64,000 nucleotides of DNA from Cristatella mucedo (taxonomy: Eukaryota; Bryozoa; Phylactolaemata; Cristatellidae): NCBI GenBank assembly GCA_009760855.2, contig WPIO01000001.1, positions 6,667,001 through 6,731,000 on the forward strand, written 5' to 3'. The notes beneath the pieces are model-generated. The model had not been told where the DNA came from. It made no database searches and saw nothing but the letters and a program-made list of their open reading frames with translations. A program made the translations under genes and the position numbers. This document shows positions 38,789-48,726 of the stretch, piece by piece (position 1 is the first letter of the stretch; every line of letters begins with the position of its first letter).

Positions 38789-41346
38789 GTGAGTGGCTGC
38801 TCGCCTGGCGTCGCCTAGAATTGTCTGGCGTCGCGCGCTGGGCCGGCTCGTTGCGGCTTGCACACGCGCGCGGCGTACGCGCGCTTGCAGGTGTGAAGGC
38901 GCACGTCCGTCGGCTGACCGAGCTGGAGCAGAGCCTGGACCGGGTCAACGAGGTCAGCGCTGCTACCGCAAGCTGCGGCTCCGGCGGCTCTCGCGCGGCG
39001 TTCCGCTGCGGCGCTGCGTCCTTCCGCGTGCGCGACGTCGGCCGCAATCAGGGCGGCGAGGAGCGGCGGCGGCGGCGCGGAAGTGGGGGCGGCGGCGACT
39101 GGCGGGAGCGATGCCGTTTCGGGTTTCGCTCGCCGGCTGCCCGGATGTCCTGCCGCTCGGCTTCGCGCTCTCGTCTCTCGCTCAGGCCTGGCCGCCGCGC
39201 GAGCGGCCTCCATAAGCGTTGCTTGGGACGGCGTCGGCCGCCGCCTCTACCGCCGCCGCCGTGCGAACGGTCGAAGGGGGGCGGGGCGAGGCGCGGCGCG
39301 GCGCTCTCAGGGCGCGCACCCGCGGCGGCGGAAGGAGCGGCGCGACCGAATGCGGGCGGCCGGCGCTGAATGCGGGCGTCGCGCCGCGTGCTCGCGCCGT
39401 TGCAGGAATTCCTCGGCGATGACCATTACAGCCAAGTCGAGAACCTGAGCGAGCTGCTGCAGCAATTCAAAGGTCAGCGCGGGCCGCTCCACAAAAAACC
39501 ATTCAAGGCTGCGAATGTGGCAGCAGAATGCGGGAGCACAATGCGGCGAAACGATCCGTCGCCTCCGCGCCGCCTCCGCGCCGCTCAGTCCACAAGCGCC
39601 GCGAGCCTTTTCTTTGGCAGCACGCGGCGGGCGATTCGTTTTGCGGCGGCCTCGGCGGCGGCCGCAGGCAGACTCGCTGCCCGGTCGTCGTCCTCCTCCG
39701 GGGCCGCCGTGCAGGTGCCTGAGCGACCGCCGCTACGCGACGGCCTGCTCGGCTAGCGCGCGTCGGCCGTGGCCACCACGTTAGGGCCAACGAGTGTGGG
39801 CCGCCTACTCGTCTCGCCGGCGCCAGCTTCCGGAGGGAAGGGCCTCCGGAAGCTGCCCTGGCGGATGGGGGGGGGTGTGAGCATTGCCCGCGGACGCTGC
39901 GACTGCTGTCGCACCATTCAGCGCGAGCGTGCGACTGTTGAGGCGCCAGCCACTTTGGGTGCCCGTTGCTGGGCGATGAGTGCGGGCTGTCACCTCAGCA
40001 GCCCCCCCCCAAGTCGCAGCCGCCCGGGTCGCCGCCCGGTAGTCTCGAAAGGCGAGATCGTTGGGCAGGGTATCTGGGTGCATTGTACGGTCCGCTCGTT
40101 GGCGTCTATTGTTTATCGTGCCTTTCCCCGCCGCGTTCTCTCGGCGCACGCACCTGTTGCAAACGCAGCTAGGCCCGGTTACTTCTGGTTCGACCGGATT
40201 CGGATGCAAGGTGAGGGGAGAGCGGCCTATGGTGAGAAGGCTCTCACTCGGCCGCCCGAGAGCCGCCGCCGCCGCCCCCCCCCCAGCTGTGGTCGGTCGG
40301 TAGAGCCGAGCGGGCGTCCGGCGGCGGCGGCGGCGGCGGCGAGGCCTGACAGCCGTCTGAGCTCCGCCCGCGTTCCTCCGCGTAGCCAAGTTCATTGAAT
40401 GCGACCGAGATATGTCAGGGGATCTGGACCTGATGGACTTGAAGTACATGCTCGAGAAGCTCGGGCAGCCGAAGACGCATCTGGAGCTGAAGAAGATGAT
40501 CGCGCAGGTGGACAAGCGAAATTCGGGGACCATAAACTACACCGACTTCGTGCTCATGATGCTCGGAAAGACGTCCGTGCTGCGCATGTACGTATGGCCA
40601 TGTACGACTGGTCGTCGCAGCCGTTAGCCGACGCCCAAACTGCGAGCTCCCCGCGGCGGCGCCGCGTGCGAGTGTGGCTGCCTGCTGCTGCTGCCGCAAC
40701 TACCCGCCCAGCAGCAGCAGCAGCATCTCGCCGTCCGCTCGTGGCTCTCCGCCAGTACCGGCCCACGCGTCGGTTGCACGCTCGACGTTTGGGCCACGAG
40801 CCACTGAGCGAGCGATCGCCTTACGGCCGCAGCAGCGGGGGGGGGGGGGGGCCGGGGGTCAATCGCCAGGAGCCGCCGTCTCGCGGTTAGTCTTATGGTT
40901 GATCGCTTACTGCTCGGCTCAGCCGTACTACCATTAGGCAGGTCACCGAGTCGCCTCCTCGAGCTGCAGTTTGAGCCGGCAGTTTGAGTGCATCGGGCGC
41001 CCGAGACTTAGACGCCCGAGTCACAAAAGACCCCTCGCCGACCAGCCCGACCTAACCGCTGTGCGACGGTCAGTCAGGTCGGCGGCGGGGCCGGCGCCGC
41101 CGCCGCCGCCGCCGGGTCTCCACACGAAGCCGGTGCCGTCTTCCGAGGGCTTGAGCTCTACCCTCTCAGCGGCTCGGCGCTACCCGGATGGCTGCTCATG
41201 CTGCGAATGGCTGCCGAAGGCCGCCTGACACCTGATCGCTCTTCCTCTGCTTCGTTCGCAGGATCCTGATGTTCGAGCAGAAGGGACAGGAAGACGAGAA
41301 ACCCAAGGGCGTCGCTCCTAAGCGCGCCCTGGCCACCCTGCCGTGA
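38773..41346 (+). CDS. AIF1: Allograft inflammatory factor 1 (AIF1/Iba1-like), complete
   Basis: Five exons join in phase to 143 residues: 38773-38788, 38891-38952, 39406-39472, 40386-40587, 41262-41346. Human AIF1 is 147 aa and AIF1L 150. Hallmarks are GVKAHVRRLTELEQSLDRVN, the MLEKLGQPKTHLELKKMI block, DFVLMMLGK and the ILMFEQK end. Two EF-hand loops are visible: residues 55-66 (D-x-D-x-S-G-D-L-D-x-x-D) and 91-102 (D-K-R-N-S-G-T-I-N-Y-T-D). The first ATG lies in ACCATGT and matches the short N-terminus of the family. Known members bind calcium and bundle actin in immune cells or haemocytes, and are induced by injury or infection. The gene is compact and GC-rich, unlike DNAJC11. Confidence 0.95.
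38891..38952 (+). CDS. AIF1: AIF1 exon 2, N-terminal helix
   Basis: Acceptor CTTGCAG, donor GTCAGC; residues 7-26, VKAHVRRLTELEQSLDRVNE. Confidence 0.92.
38953..39405 (+). other. AIF1 intron 2
   Basis: Very CpG- and GC-rich. The long frames across it on both strands are composition artefacts. Confidence 0.8.
39406..39472 (+). CDS. AIF1: AIF1 exon 3
   Basis: Acceptor CGTTGCAG, donor GTCAGC; residues 27-48, beginning EFLGDDHYSQVENLSELL. This equals the human FLDDPKYSSDEDLPSKL stretch. Confidence 0.95.
39473..40385 (+). other. AIF1 intron 3 with hairpin
   Basis: GC-rich. It contains a perfect 13-bp inverted repeat with a 6-base loop at 39824-39855 and runs of 8-9 G or C. No separate gene was seen. 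Confidence 0.8.
40386..40587 (+). CDS. AIF1: AIF1 exon 4, both EF-hands
   Basis: Acceptor CGCGTAG, donor GTACGT; residues 50-115 with a split codon at each end. It carries both EF-hand loops and the MLEKLGQPKTHLELKK linker, the strongest family signature in the gene. Confidence 0.97.
40588..41261 (+). other. AIF1 intron 4
   Basis: It includes 15 consecutive G at 40837-40851 and CCG-rich stretches; no gene was seen. Confidence 0.8.
41262..41346 (+). CDS. AIF1: AIF1 exon 5, C-terminus
   Basis: Acceptor TTCGCAG. It encodes ILMFEQKGQEDEKPKG and APKRALATLP then TGA, close to human ILMYEEKAREKEKPTG...AKKAISELP. Confidence 0.95.
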
Positions 41347-41759
41347 GGAGCCGGATCGCTTGCCTGCTCGTCGTCGGCGGCGGCGGCGGCTGCGGCTGCT
41401 GCGACGAGCGCTGCTCCTCGAGTCCGGAAGAAGCGGCAGGAGAGCCACCTTCTGCTGCTTCTTCCGGCGGACGTTGAATGGCGACCAAGTCACGCGGTGT
41501 CCCGCGAGCCAGCTTTTGGCCGGCCGAGTGCTCGGCACTCGAGCCGACGGCGGCCTCTCGGCCTCCTCTGTGGCTCCGGGCGGGCGGTTCTCGGTCAGGG
41601 CGGCCAGGGCTAAGTACTCGGCGCTAAGTGGCGCTCTGAGCGTTCAAGTGCTGGGCGCCAGCCACTGGGGGGGGGGGGGCGACAAAAGTCCCCTGCTCCG
41701 ACTGCAAATGCGACGTGACCGCTGCATTAGCTGCTTAAATTCGAGCGTAGATTAATGTA

Positions 41760-41765
41760 AATAAA
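41760..41765 (+). terminator. AIF1 poly(A) signal
   Basis: AATAAA about 410 bases after the AIF1 stop, at the point where GC-rich sequence gives way to AT-rich. The 3' UTR contains 13 consecutive G at 41667-41679. Confidence 0.7.
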
Positions 41766-41997
41766 CATTTCGTACGAACGCGCGCGATTTTGTCGCGAGA
41801 CTGCCAAGTAGACGCAGCAAATACATAAATACGAAAGGCGAAAGCTCGAAGGGAGAGGTCGAGGCAGTCGGCAGGTCGAGGGTCGAGGTCGAAGGTCGAG
41901 GCAGTCGGCGGCGGCCGTGCCGTTCGACAGGCTCAGACTCACTCCCACGCACCCTGGGCAAAGCTTACCGTCGGCGAAAGCCTCCGTTGTTGAGCTC

Positions 41998-42422
41998 TGA
42001 TAATAATAATAATAATAATAATAATAATGTACTTGATAAAGCGCCCTCAGAGAACTCAATCTCTTTCTAGGCGCTTTACATTTGCTGCAAAGGGAAATGC
42101 AATTGAATGGTAAGTAAAATCATGCTTGAAAAACAAACGAAATGAATAACATGGTTAGGGGTGACATGCACAGGGTCGGCATGCAAATGTGGTTAGTGGC
42201 AGCATGCACAGTGTCAGCACGTGAAGGACGAATCACAGGGACCCACTAAATGCTGTCCTAAATAGGTGTGTTTTTAGGTTCCTTTTAAATGTGGTCAGGT
42301 CAGGGGATGTTCTGACGCAGGTCGGGAGGGAGTTCCAGGCTTTGGGAGCTTACGAACTAAATGCACGGTCTCCAAAGGATTTGAGGTCTGTACGAGATTC
42401 GGTGAAAGAGAGAGGACTCAGG
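41998..42422 (-). mobile_element. Young LINE 3' end, truncated
   Basis: (AAT)n, tail, 3' UTR (AACATGGTTAGGGGTGACAT, ACAGGGACCCACTAAATGCT) and the last codons of the RT protein. It stops where the next copy's (AAT)n begins. It is very similar to the copies at 42424 and 48727. Confidence 0.92.
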
Positions 42423-42423
42423 A

Positions 42424-43135
42424 GTAATAATAATAATAATAATTCACTTGATAAAGCGCCCTCAGAGAACTTAATCTCTCTCTAGGCGCTTTACATTTGC
42501 TGTAAAGTGAAATGCAATTGAAAGGTAAGTAAAATCATGCTTGAAAAAACAAACGAAATGAATAACATGGTTAGGGGTGACATGCACAGGGTCAGCATGC
42601 AAATGTGGTTAGTGGCAGCATGCACAGTGTCAGCACGCATAAGCACATGAAGGACAAATCACAGGGACCCACTAAAAGCTGTCCTAAATAGGTGTTTTCA
42701 GGTTCCTTTTAAATATGGTCAGGTCAGGGGATGTTCTGACGCAGGTCGGGAGAGAGTTCCAGGCTTTGGGAGCATATGAACTAAATGCACGGTCTCCAAA
42801 GGATTTAAGGTTTGTATGAGGTATTTCTAGACTGTTGGATTCCGAAAAGCGGGTGGTACGATGCTTGGCCTGATGGGGTAGTATATCTGACAGATAGGCT
42901 GGAGCCATAGAATGAAGGGACCTAAAAGTGAGCGACAAAACCTTGAAGTCAATCCGTTGCTTGACTGGTAGCCAGTGCAGGTCGGCGAGAAGTGGAGTAA
43001 CGTGGCAACTGCGACGCTCACGACAGACAAGCCTAGCTGCAGAGTTTTGCACCAGCTGCAATCGCCTGATCGCACATGCTGGTAGGCCAGTGAGCAGTGA
43101 GTTGCAGAGTAGCCTGGATCGATCTAGATAAGGGC
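42424..43135 (-). mobile_element. Young LINE 3' part with intact C-terminal frame
   Basis: The 3' UTR is followed by a 161-codon minus-strand frame (42684-43169). Its last 140 residues are the LINE C-terminal domain: LPACAIRRLQLVQNSAARLV ... SFGDRAFSSYAPKAWNSLP. The first about 20 residues are host sequence. It stands in tandem, same orientation, with the copy to its left. Confidence 0.9.
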
Positions 43136-43859
43136 CGCTCTTCTGAACCTGAATGAGTCGAATGCACACGTACGGGTAGCTCTCGAGGTCTCGTGTTGGT
43201 CACGTGACGTGCATATCTGGCCGCTCGTGCCGCGACGCTTCCTTCAGGTTACGGTCGTCGTTGACTGTGGCTCAGCAAGCCTACGGATGCTTTGTCTTGA
43301 CCCGAACCACCAGGAACCTGTCTCGACAGTCTAGCCACTTAGCGGGTACGGAGGTGTCGTCTGAGACTAGGGCTACATCCTCATGTCCTGAGCCGGCACT
43401 CTGCTGCAGCTACGAACCTCTGCTCCGAGCTACGAATTTTTGCGATTTCTTACGTGGAATGTAGCCGTTGCCTGGGCAGCTTATAGCTTGACGGAAGGCC
43501 TAAGAGCGATCCCTGTCCAAGATAAGCTGCTCAGCAGCGGTAGGCGGCAACGCAGCCAGGATTTCGGGAGAGCAGTTTAAACCCAGAGCTCTTGACGGAG
43601 GCAGCCAATCGCAGGAAGGCTTGGATGGCTGTCAGGCGGTAATTCAGCCGACGTATCGCTTACTGTTGCTCCAAGGGGAGCTAAAACCAGCCAGATCCGT
43701 CACTGATGCCTTGTTTAGTCGTCCTGTGGCTCGCCAGTGACTCAATAGCATAGCTATCTTATAGTTGACTCATTTATTCTGAATTGATCAAAGCTCAGTA
43801 GCACTGTAGCTAGGTTTTATGGCATTCAGTTACTGTGCCATCTTTAGGCTCGATTGCTC

Positions 43860-43860
<1 letters not shown>
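43136..43860. other. Unassigned sequence
   Basis: No family recognised. An E-box palindrome (TCACGTGA) lies near 43200. Confidence 0.4.

Positions 43861-43930
<70 letters not shown>
43861..43930. repeat. (TG)n(TA)n(TG)n microsatellite
   Basis: A compound dinucleotide run: short TG, about 14 TA units, then about 18 TG units. Confidence 0.95.
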
Positions 43931-43935
<5 letters not shown>

Positions 43936-44597
43936 TCTCAATAAGTCTTATGCATTAAAGTGTACTTAAAAGTTTGGTCTTGTGAAACTTGTGACGTGTC
44001 AAAGGGGTTTCGAAGCCTGGCCCTCGAGCCTATTACTCATACATGTAACTTATCTCCCCCAATAAGATTCAGTACCCAACCAAAATTGAATGAAAGCATT
44101 CATGTACTGGTAAAGATACCGGAGCCCGCTAGTGGAGCTCGAGCTTAATATCAGCTTGGATTTCTAAGCCCAATCAAGAGAAAACATAAAAGGTCCATCG
44201 ACTGACATACGAGGACTATCTTAGATCTTGCCAATCCGTCCTTGCTAAGGCCAAGTCTAACTCCAAGAAAACATGTAGGGGAATCACAGATGCGAAATCC
44301 AAAAATGCTGATATTCCATCCATGATATTCCATCATCCATGTCCTTAAATTGCTCCTAGGTCAGCATCTTACCTAGCGATCCTTGTGGCAATCTGGGCAG
44401 ATCGTTATTCTAGCTTTCAGGTCAACAAGATGAGAACATTTGAGAGTCCGTGCCCCGAATGACATCCTCACTGGACTACAAATTCCTCGGTACCATGTAT
44501 CGCCTAAATATTGACCTTCAAGCCTACTTCTACTTACCTCATCTCAAGGTTCGTTTTCCAGTATAAGAAGACTATTAGCCCTCTATGTAATTACAAA
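43931..44597. other. Unassigned sequence
   Basis: No coding or repeat signal recognised. Confidence 0.4.
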
Positions 44598-44700
44598 TAA
44601 TTCATTTGTACAGCACCCTAGGAGAACTTCAGAGTCTCTATTCAGGCACTTTAAATATGCCACGAGACTCGAGCCAATGACCTTGGTCATCAAATAAATT
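44598..44700 (-). mobile_element. SINE-A tail and part of head
   Basis: It has ATTCATTTGTACAGCACC, CAGGCACTTTAAATATGCC and GAGACTCGAGCC (B box), then stops before the A box. Confidence 0.75.
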
Positions 44701-46121
44701 CACCCAGGCCCTATACCCACTCTACTTCCCTGAGATGTATATAACAGCTGCTTCCCTGCATAAATAGCATGATAAACGTGTCATTTGCCTCGAGTCTCGT
44801 CACTTCATCCTTGAAAAAGGCTATTCTTAGGTTTACAGGTAAGATTAATTGAGTCATAGTCCGGGGTTTACCCACTCGTAGTTGAATTTCTTCACTTGGA
44901 CATTCGTAGCGCTGGGCAGAAATCTTATCGCGCCGTCGCCAGGTTGTGACCATTCGAAAAAGGTGCGTTTTAATCAGACGAAGTCGGATTCTCCGATGAT
45001 GCGCCTACCAGTTCTCCTGGCGCAGTTCTAAGTCTAACCAGTCAAACCAGTTCTAAGTCGAGTACCATTAAGTGCTGGCCGAGGTCCAATGCCTGGGAGC
45101 GGCAGTAGTGCGGCTGAGGCGGCGTCCACGGGTAGGTCCACTCTGCGAGGTCCAAGCTCGAATCTCGTCTCGCCCAGCCCCAGTCCGTGCCACGCCCGCT
45201 TCGAGCCCCAGCCCCTTCGAAAGGGCCCCCGGCCCTGCCCTGAGAGCCATCAACTCTTGTCCCCGAAGCTGCGGGTCCGACGTTGCTAACTTTCCACTTG
45301 CCTACATTGTGCTATCAGCGCAGCGAGAGGCAGTGCACCTTGGAGACCCCTGCTGCAGGTATGGCTGTGGCCCTGAACGGAAACCTTGACACGCCTCACT
45401 CCTCGCTTTTACAGCGGCCGACGCCTCATTTGACATTGCCCCAAGCTGCTTTACGGATGCAACGTCCTCATCTATGCTAAAGCCGGTTACATTTCGTTTG
45501 CGTTGCCACGCCGGGTCTCGAAAGACCGATCTCCGTGTCGTAAGTTCAGGAAAACTAACCCGATTCTCCTTCGATTAAGCGCGGGCATTCTGCTGCCCAC
45601 AGGCTTTTTGCAGACGAAAGTACCGCATTTCGGACTGGTTGATGCTGGCCTATCTCAACTAACGTGTTCTAGCCGCGCATAGGTTGCTCATGACAAAACC
45701 GCGTGTACATTGCTGGCCATTCCATCTACGAACGAGAGTTCAATATCTTGTTTGAATGCATCGAAACTAGTCATCGCGGAGAGATGCTGGATGCTTCCAA
45801 AGTAAGATTTTTGTGTGGCTCCTTTCTATGTGAGACCGAATGTGAGGGAGCTTGCATCGAGCCAATTGCTTCATCGTTAGGAAACTCTTGATTCCGTCAC
45901 GAGCAGAAGCGAATGTAAGCGGGCCTTCCAAATCACATTTTCTTGACAGCAGGCAGCACGCACGGTACGAGGGCCGCCGCTGACGCTTGTCCTCACACAC
46001 GGTCCTGTGACTTTCAGGAGCGACCCGTGAATGCTCTTATCGGCAGTCTCCGATGACGTAGGCGTGATGCAGTGCTTGAGAGAAATGCTGTCGCCGGTCG
46101 CACGAGCGGCTACTCCACGAG

Positions 46122-46123
<2 letters not shown>
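44701..46123. other. Unassigned sequence, GC-rich after 45.0 kb
   Basis: Several short frames occur; none is recognised and none has a domain-like pattern. Confidence 0.45.

Positions 46124-46161
<38 letters not shown>
46124..46161. repeat. (AGC)n trinucleotide repeat
   Basis: Twelve to thirteen CAG/AGC units. They read as glutamines in the plus-strand frame at 46072-46329 and as leucines on the other strand. No other support for a gene. Confidence 0.93.
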
Positions 46162-46163
<2 letters not shown>

Positions 46164-47177
46164 AATGCCACGCGAAATAATCAAGCGGACTCAGGTCCGC
46201 ATCGTCGCGGGTCGCGATCGGATGCAGCGCATCTTTGTGGATCGGATCTGTCTTGCGCCATCGGATGCAGCGCATCTTTCTCTCTGCTCTTCTCCTTCTT
46301 CGGCGTCTGCCTCGCTCTCGCCTCATTAACTGCTGTCCGAGGCTGAAATCTCATTTCCGAAAACGAGATAGAGACTCTGCGAAAAGTGCACCTATTGCGT
46401 CAAGTCGTATCGTTTACTAGCGACACCTAGACGCTTTTCAGAGGTAGCTCATAACAATGGCCGCTGACGTGTGGAAGAAAGGCAGCTGACAAACTGGAAG
46501 CCATCGGAAGCTGGCATCTCGACGTACTGCAGTTGCTGCTGCTCTGGCGTAGGGGCTGGCAGGGTGCCATTGCGGCCGAACCGACAGTTACGACTTATCG
46601 ACCTGACCAGGCGCCGAATTAGAATTGCAAACCGAGCTAGCTGGTAGATATCATACGCGGACTGCTAACCGTAGCTATTGCTAAGCCTGACCGCGACTCA
46701 CGGACGCAGTCGCGAACCTGTTCGACAGCCAGGACCACTGTGCACCTGCTGGGCAGGTGCCGGTGCTGCGTTGAAGCCCTCGAGGGCGGGCCGGCCGCTC
46801 GACGACGCTCGGCTCGGGGATCGAGCTGCACGTGAGCCGTCGCCGCGAGAGTAGCTCGAGTGCATCCGCCTCTGCGGCTTGTTTTCGCGAGCTCTCACGA
46901 AATCGCGTCTCAATCTTAGCTCAATTGTCACACGCGCGTGTGCTTACGCGACTCGTCGGACTCGTCGGACTGCTTATCACTCATCCTACGTTCGCAGTCG
47001 CATCGTCGCTATCGTCGCTATCGAGCTGAAACTATTGCAGAGCATAGGGCTTCGAGCGTCTGGACGACGACGACGCAGCGACAACGTCACTCCAAGAACC
47101 AACAGACGGGGACGTCTAGTCGTTAACGGGGCAGCGGATCTCATCGAAAGCTCCCGGACACGGAATCGCCGTGCGAC
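46162..47177. other. CpG-rich flank upstream of the 47178 frame
   Basis: It holds a 21-bp direct repeat (ATCGGATGCAGCGCATCTTT at about 46218 and 46260) and CpG-dense DNA. It may contain the promoter of the 47178 gene, but no core element is clear. Confidence 0.4.
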
Positions 47178-47753
47178 ATGGAGAACGCCACCGGAAATTC
47201 GTCCTACTGGATCGTCGTGCTGAGCTTGGACAACGGGACCCGTGGCGCGTCCCGTGAAGCTCCCAAGAGCCCCGAGGGCGTCGAGTCCCTCGTGGGCACA
47301 TTGATCGTCGGTGCGCTCATCGTCGCGTCGATAGCAATAGCAGCTACCGCGACAGCAGTGCAAAGATGGCGCCGCAGTCGACCCCAGTGGAGCGGCGACG
47401 GACGGCCAAGCTCGGCGAGCCTCGGCAGCAGCAGCCCAAGCAGCGACTCGCCACCGCCGCCGCCGCTGGCAGCGGCCACCGCTGTCGAGCCGCAGACGAC
47501 GACGACAGCGACTGACTGCTTCCAAAAAGTTCGCTTGACCCTCAGCTCAGGTCCGAAGACTTCGGCGGCGGCTTCGCTTTGGCTATCCGCGCACGGCTCC
47601 CTTTCGCTCGACGACAAAGCAGACGGGCAAGCGACGGACGCCTATGGCCACGGGTCGTCGCGCCCTGGCAGTCTGAATAGAGACACCGAAGGCAGCGTTC
47701 GATGGGAAGACACGTGGCTTCGCATTAATGCGGCTGGGGCAACGAGACTGTGA
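47178..47753 (+). CDS. Candidate single-pass membrane protein with PDZ-ligand end
   Basis: Uncharacterised 191-residue frame, no family recognised. The short N-terminus has three N-glycosylation sequons (N3-A-T, N7-S-S, N19-G-T) and no signal peptide. Residues 38-61 are an uninterrupted hydrophobic segment (VGTLIVGALIVASIAIAATA). A basic RWRRSR follows at 63-68, which by the positive-inside rule puts the N-terminus outside. The tail is Ser/Pro-rich with five prolines in a row, and the C-terminus is ATRL, a class I PDZ ligand. Codons strongly prefer C or G at the third base, and the start context (GACATGG) is good. It is reminiscent in layout of KCNE-type subunits, but with no sequence match I can point to. 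It could be one exon of a larger gene or a chance frame in GC-rich DNA. Confidence 0.5.
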   Translation: MENATGNSSYWIVVLSLDNGTRGASREAPKSPEGVESLVGTLIVGALIVASIAIAATATAVQRWRRSRPQWSGDGRPSSASLGSSSPSSDSPPPPPLAAATAVEPQTTTTATDCFQKVRLTLSSGPKTSAAASLWLSAHGSLSLDDKADGQATDAYGHGSSRPGSLNRDTEGSVRWEDTWLRINAAGATRL

Positions 47754-48726
47754 GAGATCGCGCTCGAGAGGGCAATTTATATTTCATTCTGTGGCGACTG
47801 GCGGCAAGACCAGGCACCACATCGGGCGACATTCGAGAGCGCTTTGATCGTTCGAACATCGGACTAGTGACTGGATGCGTGCTCGTGTTTTCGATGCACG
47901 TACTCGTGCGTCAGAATGATGTACACCGACAGCTTCAACTTTGCAGCGCTGCTGCATTCATTACGCGAGTCTGCGCCCTGGCGATGTGGTTAAAGGTTGA
48001 CACTCAAGTGACACTGACGCTTGGGTGACATTGTAAGGGCCGAAGTAGCAGCCAACGCGAATCAGATCGGCACCGCTAGGATTGGCCGCACGTGACGCAC
48101 GTCCGAAGCGCGCCTGGCTCGCCGAGGGTCGGCGGTCGGTCGCGAGCTCTATGCAGATGGGCTCACCGACTGTCTCACTTCTGGCTCCTCGACAGTGACC
48201 ATTCATTAGCTCTTCGGTGACAGAGTGGGGCGGTTGCCAACAGCCGCACACTTTTAGGCTCTAGCCTTGTAGCTCGTCCCTACACACAGTGCCTCTCTCT
48301 CCCCCCTCTCTCCCTTTACCTCTCCTAACAGCTATGCTTGAAAACAGCCTCCATCCCACCAGGAGAGCGGCCGGGCAGGCGCGTCAGGGCAGCCTGTCGC
48401 TGCGGGAGCACGACCCAGTGACGCATTGAGCATGGCAAAGATGGATGCAGCGGGTCGTGAATTATATACCAAGAATAGTCTGCACACCGTTTTAAGAATC
48501 AACGCATACACTAGTTTGTCTGGATTAATTGAAACCACAGCAATCAATGCGTTCTTCAATGAAACCGTTGCTAGCGGCTGTGTACTGTGCACTTACGTAT
48601 AGCAATGACGTGTATGGTTGCTGTACGCTTGCCATAGTGCCGGGGGGGGGTTGCTGTCTACGAGACTTTTGATGAATTATATGGGAAAGTGCTGCGGAAA
48701 ATGGTTCATTTTGAAGATGGATTTTA
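47754..48726. other. Unassigned sequence
   Basis: No clear poly(A) signal follows the 47178 frame here. No repeats or other genes were recognised. Confidence 0.4.

Noticed and set aside
38701-39369. 222-codon plus-strand frame over the AIF1 start
   Set aside because: It reads through AIF1 exon 1, intron 1, exon 2 and intron 2 in another frame; its Arg/Ala/Gly-rich content is what GC-rich DNA gives.
39805-40533. 242-codon minus-strand frame
   Set aside because: Antisense to AIF1 exon 4 and intron 3, low-complexity arginine runs, no family.
46072-46329. Polyglutamine protein from the (AGC)n frame
   Set aside because: Only 85 codons, no conserved flank, and the other strand is open as well.
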